DNA of 64,000 nt from Flavobacterium sp. NKUCC04_CG (GTDB lineage: Bacteria; Bacteroidota; Bacteroidia; Flavobacteriales; Flavobacteriaceae). Shown here piece by piece: positions 1 to 9,779 of the stretch. The number at the start of each line of letters is the position of its first letter. The stretch's first letter is position 1. The notes under the pieces were generated by a model. That model was given only the letters and a program-made list of their open reading frames with translations. It was not told the DNA's origin and did not search any database. The stretch lies in the NCBI RefSeq assembly GCF_019345525.1, contig NZ_JAHKRA010000014.1:1-64000 (forward strand), in the 5' to 3' direction. The position numbers and the translations under genes are program-made.

Positions 1-1
1 G

Positions 2-217
2 GTGCTCTATCCGAATCCGACTAGCGATAAAGTATATTGGCAATCGGATAGGTTATGGAAGTATTATGAGGTTTACGACTTGCAAGCGCGTATAGTAGCC
101 AAGGGACATATTCAATTGCAAGAGGTCAGCTTAGGGCATTTAGCTTCCGGACAATATATATTGGCCTTACTGGACTACGACGGACATAAAGTCACTCAAA
201 AGATTTTAGTAAAATAA
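2..217 (+). CDS. C-terminal end of a T9SS-secreted protein (type A sorting domain), partial
   Basis: Only the last 71 codons are in the window; the reading frame is open to the left edge, so the real start lies upstream. The fragment begins with LYPNPTSD, the typical first strand of the Por secretion tail (type A T9SS C-terminal sorting domain). It continues with a short beta-sandwich pattern (YEVYDLQARIV, LASGQYILAL) and ends in KVTQKILVK. In this family the domain directs an exported protein through the type IX secretion system and is removed at the cell surface. The identity of the cargo part cannot be known from here. A strong hairpin terminator lies about 190 bases downstream. Confidence 0.85.
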   Translation: MLYPNPTSDKVYWQSDRLWKYYEVYDLQARIVAKGHIQLQEVSLGHLASGQYILALLDYDGHKVTQKILVK

Positions 218-406
218 AATTTTGCAGCTACTCATAACAACAACGTCCAGTTTGGTAGCTCAAGGAGGAATAAAAAGTTACGGAAGCTTATCTTTTTTCT
301 TTGTCAATAGTTGAAAAAATTGCTTTTTGCAGGAGCATAAAAGATTTTAAATTTAAATTTTTTGAAAAAGAAGAATGTTACCCAATTGAATATTGTTGAG
401 CTTTAA

Positions 407-447
407 AATAATAGAGGCTGTCCTTTTTTGAGACAGCCTCTATTATT
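407..447. terminator. Long perfect hairpin, probable bidirectional terminator
   Basis: A 16-base perfect inverted repeat (AATAATAGAGGCTGTC, 407-422, with its complement at 432-447) surrounds a T-rich 9-base loop. It lies between the convergent T9SS-tail gene and the minus-strand lipoprotein gene. The core GAGGCTnTC-CTTTT-GAGAnAGCCTC recurs at 42630-42664. Confidence 0.7.
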
Positions 448-487
448 AGTTTAATACAGAATCAGTTTCTAATGACTGTAAAAGCAT

Positions 488-1567
488 CTAATTCTGAATG
501 ATTTCAATCTCAAACATCTTATCCCAGTTTTTCCCAGTAACAAAGAAAGTTTTAGTCTTTGGATTGTATGCAATACCGTTTAAGACATCAAGGTCTGGAT
601 GATAAGTTACTTGGGTTTGAAGTTCAGAAAGGTCAACAGCGGCTTCTACTGTACCGTTTTTCGGGTTTATAATGGCGATGGCCCGTTCTCCATAAATATT
701 GGCGTAGATTTTTCCATCAACCCATTCCATTTCATTGATTGCGCCAATTTTAACGTTATTGGTGTAAATGTTGATGTAGTCTAATTCTTTAAAGGTTTTT
801 GGGTCAATTATATAAACGCGCTCTGATCCGTTGCTCATATATAAATTAGTTCCGTCATTGGTAAGTCCCCAACCTTCCATTTTTGCAAAATACGGAATGG
901 TTTGTTCGCGCACTAAGGTCTCTGCATTATAAACATAGGCCTCGTTGTTTTTGTAAGTCAACTGATAAATTTTGTTATTTAATACGGTAGCACCTTCTCC
1001 AAAAACAGTTTCTGGTAATTCTACAATTTTTAAGACCTTTCCCGTTTTATAATCCACTTTTCGAATACTCGAAATTCCCTTTTTCCCCGTTCCGTTCCCC
1101 GCGCCATTTCCGGTACTCTCTATTAAGATATCGTCCAGGAATTCAAGCCCTTGTGTATAAGCTTTAATATCGTGAGGGTAGGTGTTGATGATTTTATATT
1201 GTAAAATTTTGGGAACAACAGACGAAGCCAATTCGATATGGCTGGTTGTTTCTATTGGCGTAGCACCTTGGTAGATGATGGCTTTAATGGTCATACCGCC
1301 TAATTTTTCATTTTCTAATGGGAAATTTAAAACTTGATTTTCCTTGGAAGCCCCTATTTTTTTATCATTTAAATAATAAGCTACCGAATCTATAGGGGCA
1401 TTATTTTTATTGGATATAGACAATTTTAAAGCATCATTGGTGTGATAAACCTGTTTTAACTGACTCGAATCGATACTAAATGTGTTTTCTTCAGATTTTT
1501 TTTTGTCCTCACAAGAAAAAAAAGCAGCACTTAAGGATAAGGCAATAAGAAAGTTATGTTTTTTCAT
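488..1567 (-). CDS. Glutaminyl-peptide cyclotransferase-like lipoprotein
   Basis: A 359-residue protein with a lipoprotein signal peptide (MKKHNFLIALSLSAAFFSC, lipid-accepting Cys19). An Ig-like or linker stretch is followed, from about residue 120, by a five-bladed propeller typical of the glutamine cyclotransferase family (PF05096). Family landmarks are YTQGLEF, FGEGATVLNNKIYQLT, MEGWGLTNDG, EMEWVDGKIYANI and VLNGIAYNP. Members form N-terminal pyroglutamate on exported proteins. I chose ATG 1567 because it begins the signal peptide; a longer frame reaches 1660 but would run through the promoter and the divergent SRP RNA start. A TAGATTTG -7 box lies at 1594-1601 on the minus strand. Family assignment is firm, enzymatic activity is inferred. 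Confidence 0.85.
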   Translation of the reverse strand: MKKHNFLIALSLSAAFFSCEDKKKSEENTFSIDSSQLKQVYHTNDALKLSISNKNNAPIDSVAYYLNDKKIGASKENQVLNFPLENEKLGGMTIKAIIYQGATPIETTSHIELASSVVPKILQYKIINTYPHDIKAYTQGLEFLDDILIESTGNGAGNGTGKKGISSIRKVDYKTGKVLKIVELPETVFGEGATVLNNKIYQLTYKNNEAYVYNAETLVREQTIPYFAKMEGWGLTNDGTNLYMSNGSERVYIIDPKTFKELDYINIYTNNVKIGAINEMEWVDGKIYANIYGERAIAIINPKNGTVEAAVDLSELQTQVTYHPDLDVLNGIAYNPKTKTFFVTGKNWDKMFEIEIIQN

Positions 1568-1593
1568 TTCAATTTTATATTTTGTACAAGATA

Positions 1594-1601
1594 CAAATCT
1601 A
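1594..1601 (-). promoter_or_regulatory. -7 box of the cyclotransferase-like gene
   Basis: TAGATTTG on the minus strand matches the Bacteroidota TAnnTTTG element, 27 bases before the chosen ATG. No TTG (-33) is visible at the right distance, so this is moderate evidence. Confidence 0.5.
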
Positions 1602-1621
1602 CTATATAACTTACAAATCAC

Positions 1622-1651
1622 TTGTAAAAATATAAAAAGATTGTATCTTTG
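1622..1651 (+). promoter_or_regulatory. Promoter of the SRP RNA gene
   Basis: TTG at 1622-1624, a 19-base spacer and TATCTTTG at 1644-1651 form an exact Bacteroidota sigma-A promoter. Transcription should start a few bases downstream, at the first bases of the SRP RNA stem. Confidence 0.85.
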
Positions 1652-1654
1652 CAC

Positions 1655-1752
1655 TGGCAAGTCCTACACGACCAGCTCCTATAGAATCCTCCAGGGTGGG
1701 AACGCAGCAAAGGTATGTAGTCGTAGCGGTGCGATGTAGGTCGCTTGCCATC
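1655..1752 (+). ncRNA. ffs: Signal recognition particle RNA (4.5S, bacterial small type)
   Basis: The terminal stem TGGCAAG (1655-1661) pairs with CTTGCCA (1744-1750), and CCTACA pairs with TGTAGG inside it. The apical part contains CAGGGTGGGAACGCAGCAA, the conserved SRP domain IV GGAA/AGCA internal-loop motif that binds the Ffh M domain. The length of about 98 nt fits the bacterial 4.5S class. An exact promoter precedes it and an intrinsic terminator follows at 1757. Its protein partner Ffh is encoded at 45358. The ends are inferred from pairing, so a few bases of uncertainty remain. Confidence 0.92.
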
Positions 1753-1756
1753 TTTT

Positions 1757-1782
1757 AATCTTCCTCTTGGGAAGATTTTTTG
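1757..1782 (+). terminator. Intrinsic terminator of the SRP RNA
   Basis: AATCTTCC (1757-1764) pairs with GGAAGATT (1770-1777) around a 5-base loop, followed by a T tract. Confidence 0.85.
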
Positions 1783-1948
1783 TTTTATACCGATTTTTGT
1801 TTCTAAAAAATGCAATCATATTGGTAATCTCCTTCTAGTTCTTCGGCTGTTTTGTTACTGGTAAAATTGAATAATAGAGTTGCTGGACATTTCGCGAACT
1901 TTGAATTTCGAATCTCAGTATACAACTTAAATTAATTATATTAACTAT

Positions 1949-1982
1949 TTGTACAAGGAGCCATTCTTTTTCGCTATTTTTG
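1949..1982 (+). promoter_or_regulatory. Promoter of the tamB-tamL operon
   Basis: TTG at 1949-1951, a 23-base spacer and TATTTTTG at 1975-1982. The predicted start site leaves a leader of only about 14 bases before the TTG start of tamB. Confidence 0.7.
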
Positions 1983-2001
1983 TTCTTAAAAAGTAGCTAT
2001 T

Positions 2002-5000
2002 TTGAAGAAAATATTCGTAAAATCAGCGAAGATCATAGCGTGGATTATGCTCGCTGTTTTCTTGTTGTTTGTCGTGCTTATCATTTTAATACAAATTCCT
2101 TCTGTTCAGAATAAAATTAAGGACCAAGCTATTCATTATTTGGAAGGGAAAATAGGAACTAAAGTAGCGTTGCAACGCATTGAGATTGGTTTCCCCAAAA
2201 AAATAGTAATCAAAGGACTTTATTTGGAATCGCAACAAAAGGATACTTTGCTGTATGCAGATAATTTAGCGGTGGATATTTCGTTGTTTAAATTGCTAAA
2301 CAATACTGTAGAACTGAACTCTATTGCATTGGATAATTTTGTTGCTCATGTAAAAAGAGATCAAAACCAGCGCTTTAATTTTGACTATATCATCGATGCT
2401 TTTGCCACAGAAGACGATCCTGATAAAGACTCCAAACCCTTTGTGATTTCGCTAGATCGTATCGACTTAAACAAGATATTTGTTACGTTTGACGACCAAT
2501 ATGGGGGCAATGATTTATACTTAAAATTAAATCGATTTTCTACTAGAGTCAAACGATTTGATTTGGAACAGCTGGTTTTTAATATACCAAAAATAGATTT
2601 AGATGGCGTTGATGTTCGTTTTAAACGCAGTATTGTTGATCCGCTTGAAGCAGTAGTGGTTCATAAATCAGATTCGATTTCGGAGGGTAAAATGTTGGAT
2701 TTGCAATTGCGAGATATTAATCTTTCGCATATTGATATAGAATACGACGATGCCGTTTCTCAATTGTATTCTAAAGTCGATTTAAAAACACTAACGCTTA
2801 TTATAGATAAATTGGATTTCGCCAATCGCGATGTGGTTATTGATGCATTAAATATAAACGATACCAAAGCTGTAGTTCGATTACTAAAATCCAACAAACC
2901 TAAAATTGCCACACCGCAGACGCCAGTAGTTGAAACCGTAACTGTTGATGATAATCCTTGGAATTTAGCTTTGGGCGAATTAAAATTACAGGGATTAGCA
3001 GTGCAATTCGACGACGAAAATGCTGTAAAGCAATTGCGTGGTATAGACTATAAACACTTAAACTTTTCAAAGTTAAATTTAGAATTACAGGATTTTCAAT
3101 TTGCACCCAATAATATTTCTGGAGCCATTAAAAGTGCGCAAATACAAGAGCAATGTGGTTTAGAAATTCAAGAAATGCGAACGTATTTTATGTATGGGGC
3201 GCAGACGGCTTTTTTAAAAGATCTTTACCTAAAGACCCCGCAAACCCTATTGCAACGCGAAGTAGTTTTAATGTATGAAAACGCAGATAGTTTTACAAAT
3301 CATTTAGAAGACGTTGTGGTTGACGCCTCATTGGTAGATAGTAAGTTAGGATTTAAAGATGTTTTGTTGTTTGTTCCTGATTTGGATAAACAGCCGTTGT
3401 TTAAAAACCATCCTAACGAAGTATTAACCATCGATGCACAAGTAAAAGGTCCTGTGAAAGACTTGGTTATTAACAAGTTTTTTATCAAGGGATTTGGTTC
3501 TACTTTTGCACAGGTTACCGGGCGTATTAAAGGCTTACCCGATGTGGAGAAAGCCTATTTTGACCTTGATATTAAAGACTTTCAAACAACGTCCAAAGAT
3601 TTGTTAAGTATCGTTCCCAAAGGAGTGGTACCCGATAATATAAAATTACCAGCGCTGTTTTCTGTAAAGGGAAATTTTAAAGGCGGAATTAGTAATTTCA
3701 ATACCAATTTAAAATTAAATTCTAGTTATGGCGCGGTTTCTTTAATAGCGCAACTCGATCAACGTTATAAAAACAAGGAAAAATATAGAGTAGATGCCGT
3801 AGTTCAAAATTTTGATATAGGTCGTTTGATTAAAAACGATTCTGTGGGTAAAGTAAGTTTGAATTTTGTAGCATCCGGACAGAGTTTTAACCCTAAAATG
3901 GCCAATGCAACCTTGTCTGGTCATTTACTACAGGCTCAATTCAATGGATACAATTATAAGGACTTATTGCTTTCTGGTACAGTAAAAGAGGGGGTTTATC
4001 AGCTGCAAACCGAAATGAATGATGCTAACATTCAGTTTGTTCTTAAAGCTAATGGACAATTGGATGAAAAGAAAATGACTCTCGAAATGGATGGTGATTT
4101 TGTTAAAGTTGATTTGTTACAGTTGCATCTCACCGATCAACCTATGGCGTTTAAAGGGCTAGTTACGGCTAATTTTTCCGACTTAAATCCCGATAACTTA
4201 AACGGTACGCTAAATATAGACGATTTTGCGTTAGCCAACGGAAAAGACGTGTTTGCATTAAATCAAATTTCGCTTGAAGCAATTGCTGACGATACGTCTA
4301 ATTCCATGGTTTTAAAATCTCAATTGGCTGATGTGTCGGTAACGGGTAAATATCAGTTGACCCAATTGCCTATAGCTTTAAAAAAGACATTTTCTAAATA
4401 TTTTAATCTGAACCAACAAAGCTATGAGGATTTAAAAACCACGAAGAAAGGCAAAGAAACCGCGGTAATAGGGGATCAAGAAGTCAATTTAAAGATATTG
4501 GTGAAAAACGACCCCATATTGACTAAATTCTTACCGGAATTAAAGCGTTTTGACAATATAGTTGCCGATGGGAAATACGTGTCTGCGCAAGACTATATTG
4601 CCTTTAGTGCCAATATACCTAATGTGGAATATGGGAAAAATACGGTGTCGAATATCGGTTTTGATTTAAAACCTAAAAATAATGCATTGGCCTATAGTTT
4701 CTCTGTAGATAAGATTCAAACCGAAAGCTTTGCTATTAATCAAGTGCTTTTAGATGGAGCTGTGCACGATAACATCTTAACCTATGATTTGGAGGTAAAA
4801 GATTCGGAAAACGAGGTTCAATATGGAATAGCTGGAAGTTTAGAAACCTTACCAGATTATTTACAGCTTAAGTTATTACCGGAATCACTTAAACTGAATT
4901 ATGAAAGTTGGGAAGTAACACCTAATAATCAAATTAGAATAGCAACAGCAGGTATTAATGCGCAAGATTTTGTGTTGTCCAAAGCGGGCAGTAAAATGGA

Positions 5001-7050
5001 ATTACAGTCGCAAACCACGGCCTTTGACTCGCCTTTGGTTGTTAATTTCAACCGTTTCGATATACAGACACTCACGGCTATAGTCAAAAAAGATGTCACT
5101 TTTGCTAAAGGATTTATTGATGGTCAAGTAGAATTACGTCATTTAACGAAGGATTTGGTTTTTGTTTCTGATGTTACAGTCACGGAATTGGAGGTAATGG
5201 AAGCTAAAGTGGGTGATTTATCGATAGCCGTTAGCAACGAATTGCCTAATCAATACGATGCCAAGGTAGAATTAACTGGGCAAGGGAATCAAATGGCATT
5301 GCAAGGGGCATATTATGCCATCGACAAAACGTTTAAACTCGAAATGAAAATTGATCAATTACAAATGGCAACGGTAGAAGGTTTTTCTATGGGAAACATT
5401 TCCAATTCGGAAGGGTTTTTATCTGGAGTTTTTGATATAACAGGTACGGCTGCCAAACCGGCTGTTTTGGGGCAATTTAAATTTAATAACGTCAGTATTC
5501 ATGCAGTTCCATTAAATGCAGATTATAAAAACATCAACGAAACCATAGATTTTACACCTACGGGAATTGTACTGCATCGCTTCGAAATTACGGATGCCGA
5601 CAATAATAAATTGGCTATTGATGGACGTGTAAATACTAAAAATTACTCGGACTTTAAGTTTGACTTAACCGTGGTTACTAATAATTTTAAAGCGATCAGT
5701 TCCACTGAAAAAGACAATGATTTTTATTACGGTAATCTTTATTTAGACGCCAATTTAAAAATTACTGGTGATTTAAATAAACCCGAGGTCATTGGAAAAG
5801 TAGCTATTGATAAAAACACCAAGTTTACGGTAGTCATGCCACAGCAAGATCCATCGATTGCCGACCGAGAAGGCATAGTCGAATTTATTGATCAACGCGA
5901 TCAAAGACTGTTACAAACCATACAAATAGGGAATCAAATTAATGAATCCGATTTGAAGGGAATGGATGTGTCTGTTGATATTCAGGTCGATAAAGAAGCG
6001 GAATTAATTTTGGTGATTGATAAAGCCAACGGTGATATGTTGAAATTAAAAGGTGAAGCCGAATTGACGGGAGGTATCGACCCATCAGGTAAAACGACTT
6101 TAACGGGTAAATATGAATTTACTGAGGGGTCTTACGAGATGTCTTTTAATTTTTTAAGACGAAAATTTGATATTCAAAAGGGAAGTAATATAATATGGAC
6201 TGGCGAACCCACCATGGCAACGCTTGATTTAACGGCGATTTATAATGTAAAAACGGCTCCGATTGATTTATTGGAAAGTCAGCTATCTGGATTAACTCCA
6301 ATGGTTAAGAATACTTATAAACAAAAAATTCTTTTTCAGACATTACTAAAGATGAAGGGGGAGTTACTCAAGCCGGAGATTAGTTTCGACATTACCCTGC
6401 CTGAGGATAATAGCTCGGTTTCTTCTGATGTTTTATCTAATACTAAAGCCAAATTGGAACAGTTGCGTTTGCAACCTTCTGAAATGAATAAACAGGTATT
6501 TGCCTTATTGCTATTAAGTCGTTTTGTAGGAGAAAATCCATTTGCAAGTGAAGCGGGTGGTATGAGTGCCGAGTCGATGGCCAGACAAAGTGTGAGTAAA
6601 ATACTATCGGAGCAACTCAATAATTTGGCAGGAGATTTAATTGCTGGAATAGAAATGGATTTTGATTTGCAATCTACCGAAGATTATAGCTCTGGTGAAA
6701 AAGAGAATCGAACCGATTTAAATGTAGGTGTTTCCAAAAGAATGTTAGACGATCGATTAAAAGTAACTATAGGTAGTACTTTTGGTTTGGAAGGTTCAGA
6801 GCGTCAGAATGAACAATCCACCAATATTGCAGGCGATTTGTCTGTCGAATATATGTTGTCCAAAGACGGGCGTTATATGTTGCGTGCATATCGAAAAAAC
6901 CAATATCAAGTTGCTTTACAAGGACAGGTGGTTGAAACGGGGGTAGGTTTTATAATAACAATGAGTTATGAGCATTTTAGAGAATTGTTTGAACGAAGTA
7001 AAGAGAGAAAAACATTAAGACGTCAAACCAAAGTAGAAAAGCATGAATAA
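2002..7050 (+). CDS. tamB: TamB-like translocation and assembly module protein
   Basis: A 1682-residue protein with one N-terminal membrane anchor (about residues 8-32), a very long run of beta-strand repeats of the AsmA/TamB type, and a C-terminal TamB domain (former DUF490, about residues 1280-1680; for example LKGEAELTGGIDPSGKTTLTG). TamB proteins span the periplasm from the inner membrane and act with an Omp85 partner in outer-membrane protein assembly or lipid transport. The next gene is that Omp85 partner and overlaps by 8 bases. The start is TTG at 2002: no ATG precedes the anchor helix, the next Met would cut into it, and a promoter sits just upstream. Length and architecture are typical for the family. 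Confidence 0.9.
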   Translation: MKKIFVKSAKIIAWIMLAVFLLFVVLIILIQIPSVQNKIKDQAIHYLEGKIGTKVALQRIEIGFPKKIVIKGLYLESQQKDTLLYADNLAVDISLFKLLNNTVELNSIALDNFVAHVKRDQNQRFNFDYIIDAFATEDDPDKDSKPFVISLDRIDLNKIFVTFDDQYGGNDLYLKLNRFSTRVKRFDLEQLVFNIPKIDLDGVDVRFKRSIVDPLEAVVVHKSDSISEGKMLDLQLRDINLSHIDIEYDDAVSQLYSKVDLKTLTLIIDKLDFANRDVVIDALNINDTKAVVRLLKSNKPKIATPQTPVVETVTVDDNPWNLALGELKLQGLAVQFDDENAVKQLRGIDYKHLNFSKLNLELQDFQFAPNNISGAIKSAQIQEQCGLEIQEMRTYFMYGAQTAFLKDLYLKTPQTLLQREVVLMYENADSFTNHLEDVVVDASLVDSKLGFKDVLLFVPDLDKQPLFKNHPNEVLTIDAQVKGPVKDLVINKFFIKGFGSTFAQVTGRIKGLPDVEKAYFDLDIKDFQTTSKDLLSIVPKGVVPDNIKLPALFSVKGNFKGGISNFNTNLKLNSSYGAVSLIAQLDQRYKNKEKYRVDAVVQNFDIGRLIKNDSVGKVSLNFVASGQSFNPKMANATLSGHLLQAQFNGYNYKDLLLSGTVKEGVYQLQTEMNDANIQFVLKANGQLDEKKMTLEMDGDFVKVDLLQLHLTDQPMAFKGLVTANFSDLNPDNLNGTLNIDDFALANGKDVFALNQISLEAIADDTSNSMVLKSQLADVSVTGKYQLTQLPIALKKTFSKYFNLNQQSYEDLKTTKKGKETAVIGDQEVNLKILVKNDPILTKFLPELKRFDNIVADGKYVSAQDYIAFSANIPNVEYGKNTVSNIGFDLKPKNNALAYSFSVDKIQTESFAINQVLLDGAVHDNILTYDLEVKDSENEVQYGIAGSLETLPDYLQLKLLPESLKLNYESWEVTPNNQIRIATAGINAQDFVLSKAGSKMELQSQTTAFDSPLVVNFNRFDIQTLTAIVKKDVTFAKGFIDGQVELRHLTKDLVFVSDVTVTELEVMEAKVGDLSIAVSNELPNQYDAKVELTGQGNQMALQGAYYAIDKTFKLEMKIDQLQMATVEGFSMGNISNSEGFLSGVFDITGTAAKPAVLGQFKFNNVSIHAVPLNADYKNINETIDFTPTGIVLHRFEITDADNNKLAIDGRVNTKNYSDFKFDLTVVTNNFKAISSTEKDNDFYYGNLYLDANLKITGDLNKPEVIGKVAIDKNTKFTVVMPQQDPSIADREGIVEFIDQRDQRLLQTIQIGNQINESDLKGMDVSVDIQVDKEAELILVIDKANGDMLKLKGEAELTGGIDPSGKTTLTGKYEFTEGSYEMSFNFLRRKFDIQKGSNIIWTGEPTMATLDLTAIYNVKTAPIDLLESQLSGLTPMVKNTYKQKILFQTLLKMKGELLKPEISFDITLPEDNSSVSSDVLSNTKAKLEQLRLQPSEMNKQVFALLLLSRFVGENPFASEAGGMSAESMARQSVSKILSEQLNNLAGDLIAGIEMDFDLQSTEDYSSGEKENRTDLNVGVSKRMLDDRLKVTIGSTFGLEGSERQNEQSTNIAGDLSVEYMLSKDGRYMLRAYRKNQYQVALQGQVVETGVGFIITMSYEHFRELFERSKERKTLRRQTKVEKHE

Positions 7051-9343
7051 GGTTTATATATTGGTAGGAGGATTGATAGTATTGGTTATGGGATTAAGTT
7101 CTTGTAGTAATACGCGTTATCTAAAATCGGGTGAATTGCTCTATGTTGGTGCTTCCATTAAGATTGAAGACGATTCGCTTTCCAAAAGTCAAAAAAAGGA
7201 ATTACGCAGCAGTTTAGAAGAGTTGGTGCGGCCGAAACCCAATTCCAAAATATTGGGATTACGTCCCAAATTGTATTTCTATAATTTAGCGGGAGAACCA
7301 AAAAAAGATAAGGGAATACGACATTGGATACGTAATAAGTTAGGTGAGGCCCCTGTATTGTATGGTAAAGTAGATTTGGACTATAATGAGGCAATAATGT
7401 CTAATTATGCCGAAAATCAAGGCTATTTTAATACAAAAGTAAATTCGGATAGCATTGTGAAAAGCAAAAGGGTTGAAGTGGTTTATACCGTAAAGCCCCA
7501 AAAGGTATTTAGCATTCGAAATATTACATTTGTATCGGATTCTACTGAAGTACAAAAGGAGATTTACAAGACCAAAAGACGCAGTTTGCTCAAAAAGGGC
7601 AAGCCCTTCAATTTGGAGGTGGTTAAAAACGAACGCATCCGTATCGATAGTCGCTTAAAGGAAAAAGGATATTATTATTTTAATCCCGATTATTTGTTGG
7701 TACAAGTAGATAGTACCGTGGGTAATAATCAGGTAGATCTTTTTGTCAAGGTAAAAGAAACGACACCTACTGTAGCTAAGAGCCCTTATACCATAGAAAA
7801 GGTGGTGGTATATACTGATTATTCTTTAAATGAATCCAATCTAAATGCGAGTGTATGGGATACGATTAAGCCGTATAATGATTTTATTATTGTCGATCCA
7901 ACAAAACGTTTTCGACCTCAGATTTATGACCGAACCTTGTATTTTAAAAAAGGCGATTTATATAACCGAACCAATCACAATTTATCTTTAAATAGATTGG
8001 TGAATTTGGGAACTTTTAAGTTTGTTAAAAATCAATTTGTAATTGCGGATTCCACTAAGCATACTTTAAATTCATTTTATTTTTTAACACCAGACGAACC
8101 CAAATCAATTCGTTTGGAATTGTTGGGAAAAACCAATTCTGCCAGTTATACGGGATCTGAAATCAATCTTAATTGGAGGAATCGCAATTTTTTTAAAGGA
8201 GCAGAGTTGTTTACCATTTCGGCCTATGGTGGAATGGATTTTCAAATGTCTTCTGCCAATAAAGGATATGATATTTATAAATTTGGTACCGAAGCCAATC
8301 TGATTTGGCCACGGATTATTTCGCCCTTTAAATTTCACTCGGCAAGTGGTTATGTTCCGAGAACTAAGGCTACTCTGGGATATGAATTTCAAAACCGAAC
8401 CAAACTGTATGCTTTACATTCTTTTAAGGGATCGTTTGGGTATTTGTGGAAAGAAGACATTAAAAAAGAACACGAGTTAAATATCATCGACATCAATTAT
8501 GTAAGTCCAGAGAAGGTTAGTGACTTATATCAGCAAGAAATTGTTGACAATCCTTCGTTACAACATGTTTTGGATAAACAGTTAATATTTGGTCCTAAGT
8601 ATTCTTATACCTATACCAATACGATGCAGAAGTTTAAAAAGAACACCATTTATTACAAAGGTATATTGGATTTGTCTGCCAACTTAACGGGTTTATTGAT
8701 GAAAGCCAGTGAAGAAGACGGAGAGCAAAAATCGATATTGGGAGTGCCGTTTAGTCAATATGTAAAAGTTGAAAACGACTTTAGGTATTATCGTCGACTA
8801 ACGAAAAATTCGCAATTGGCAACAAGGATAGTCGCTGGAATCGGATTTCCATACGGGAACTCCGAACAAATGCCTTATATCAAGCAGTTTTTTGTTGGTG
8901 GAACCAATAGTATTCGTGCATTTAGATCGCGTTCATTAGGTCCGGGTAGTTTTAACCCAACGCAGAATACTTCCGGATTTATGCCGGATCAATCAGGCGA
9001 TATTACCTTGGAGTTGAATGTAGAATACCGAGCAAAGCTTTTTAGTATTGTTCATGGTGCTTTGTTTATGGATGCGGGTAATATTTGGTTATTGCACGAA
9101 GATATCGAAAAGCCAGGCGGAAAAATATCAAAGGATTTTTATAAAGAATTGGCTGTTGGTATCGGTGCCGGATTGCGTTTTGATATTTCATTTTTGGTTA
9201 TTCGAACCGATTTAGCATTTCCGATACGGGTGCCTTATCTTCCTGAAGCCAGTCGATGGACCCTAGATAAGGTTGATTTTGGCGATAGTCAATGGCGAAA
9301 AGACAATTTGATTTTTAATATAGCCATCGGTTATCCGTTCTAA
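7043..9343 (+). CDS. tamL: TamL, Omp85-family outer-membrane assembly lipoprotein
   Basis: A 766-residue protein with a lipoprotein signal (GLSSC, Cys21), POTRA-like repeats (about residues 30-260) and a C-terminal 16-strand Omp85 barrel. The barrel shows the lid-loop motif GGTNSIRAFRSRSLGPG near residues 617-633, equivalent to the VRGF motif, and ends in a hydrophobic strand (NIAIGYPF). TamL is the lipidated TamA variant of Bacteroidota, which acts with TamB. The ATG at 7043 overlaps the tamB stop (ATGAATAA), so translation is probably coupled. Confidence 0.9.
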   Translation: MNKVYILVGGLIVLVMGLSSCSNTRYLKSGELLYVGASIKIEDDSLSKSQKKELRSSLEELVRPKPNSKILGLRPKLYFYNLAGEPKKDKGIRHWIRNKLGEAPVLYGKVDLDYNEAIMSNYAENQGYFNTKVNSDSIVKSKRVEVVYTVKPQKVFSIRNITFVSDSTEVQKEIYKTKRRSLLKKGKPFNLEVVKNERIRIDSRLKEKGYYYFNPDYLLVQVDSTVGNNQVDLFVKVKETTPTVAKSPYTIEKVVVYTDYSLNESNLNASVWDTIKPYNDFIIVDPTKRFRPQIYDRTLYFKKGDLYNRTNHNLSLNRLVNLGTFKFVKNQFVIADSTKHTLNSFYFLTPDEPKSIRLELLGKTNSASYTGSEINLNWRNRNFFKGAELFTISAYGGMDFQMSSANKGYDIYKFGTEANLIWPRIISPFKFHSASGYVPRTKATLGYEFQNRTKLYALHSFKGSFGYLWKEDIKKEHELNIIDINYVSPEKVSDLYQQEIVDNPSLQHVLDKQLIFGPKYSYTYTNTMQKFKKNTIYYKGILDLSANLTGLLMKASEEDGEQKSILGVPFSQYVKVENDFRYYRRLTKNSQLATRIVAGIGFPYGNSEQMPYIKQFFVGGTNSIRAFRSRSLGPGSFNPTQNTSGFMPDQSGDITLELNVEYRAKLFSIVHGALFMDAGNIWLLHEDIEKPGGKISKDFYKELAVGIGAGLRFDISFLVIRTDLAFPIRVPYLPEASRWTLDKVDFGDSQWRKDNLIFNIAIGYPF

Positions 9344-9599
9344 TTCCCTGTTTTTTGTGGATTTTTTCCACAACTGTAGAAAAATAGTGCCGACTTTTCT
9401 CCAATGAATTTGTGTTGTTATTTTAAATAGTTACTTGGTTTTTAGTGTTTTAAGGTTCTTGTAGGGCTTTTTAATTATCTGGCATGATTTTGATAGTATA
9501 ATTAAGTGTAAAAGTGTTATGAAAATAGTTTTTTGTTAATCGCCTAGTGATGGGTATATTAATTTAAGACATTGCTTTGAAAAAGAAAAATAGAATGAA
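9344..9599. other. AT-rich intergenic stretch downstream of tamL
   Basis: No open reading frame with coding character is visible on either strand. A weak -7 like element (TTGCTTTG, 9572-9579, one mismatch to TAnnTTTG) lies at the end, just before the structured stretch at 9600-9690. Confidence 0.4.
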
Positions 9600-9692
9600 G
9601 TTTGTTACCAACTTAAAAGGTAACGCAAAATCGTTAGTAAGGTGATGAAGAGAAATCTTCATGCAAAGGGAGGCAATAGCCTCCTTTTGTGT
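9590..9692 (+). ncRNA. Candidate structured small RNA or 3' element with three hairpins
   Basis: Three consecutive stems are visible: GTTACC (9604-9609) with GGTAAC (9619-9624); ATGAAGA (9645-9651) with TCTTCAT (9656-9662) around a GAAA tetraloop; and GGAGGC (9669-9674) with GCCTCC (9679-9684), followed by T residues. The last stem is a convincing intrinsic terminator. A poor -7 element sits about 20 bases upstream. It may be a free small RNA or simply a long 3' end of the tamB-tamL transcript, although it is about 260 bases past the tamL stop. I recognise no known family. Confidence 0.35.
9665..9690 (+). terminator. Intrinsic terminator of tamL or of the candidate small RNA
   Basis: AAAGGGAGGC pairs with GCCTCCTTTT around a 4-base AATA loop, giving a GC-rich stem with A and T flanks. 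Confidence 0.75.
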
Positions 9693-9718
9693 TTACTAGG
9701 GTTTTTCTTGAATCTATT

Positions 9719-9751
9719 TGAGGGCTTATGCGATAAAAAACACTAAATTTG
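9719..9751 (+). promoter_or_regulatory. Promoter of the NtrC-type regulator gene
   Basis: TTG at 9719-9721, a 22-base spacer and TAAATTTG at 9744-9751, 28 bases before the ATG. Confidence 0.75.
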
Positions 9752-9779
9752 TATCTAAAGAAACAAAAATCAGTTTTGT

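Noticed and set aside
1482..1815. Open frames on both strands across the SRP RNA
   Set aside because: They cover the ffs gene, its promoter and the divergent lipoprotein start, and show no protein-like composition.
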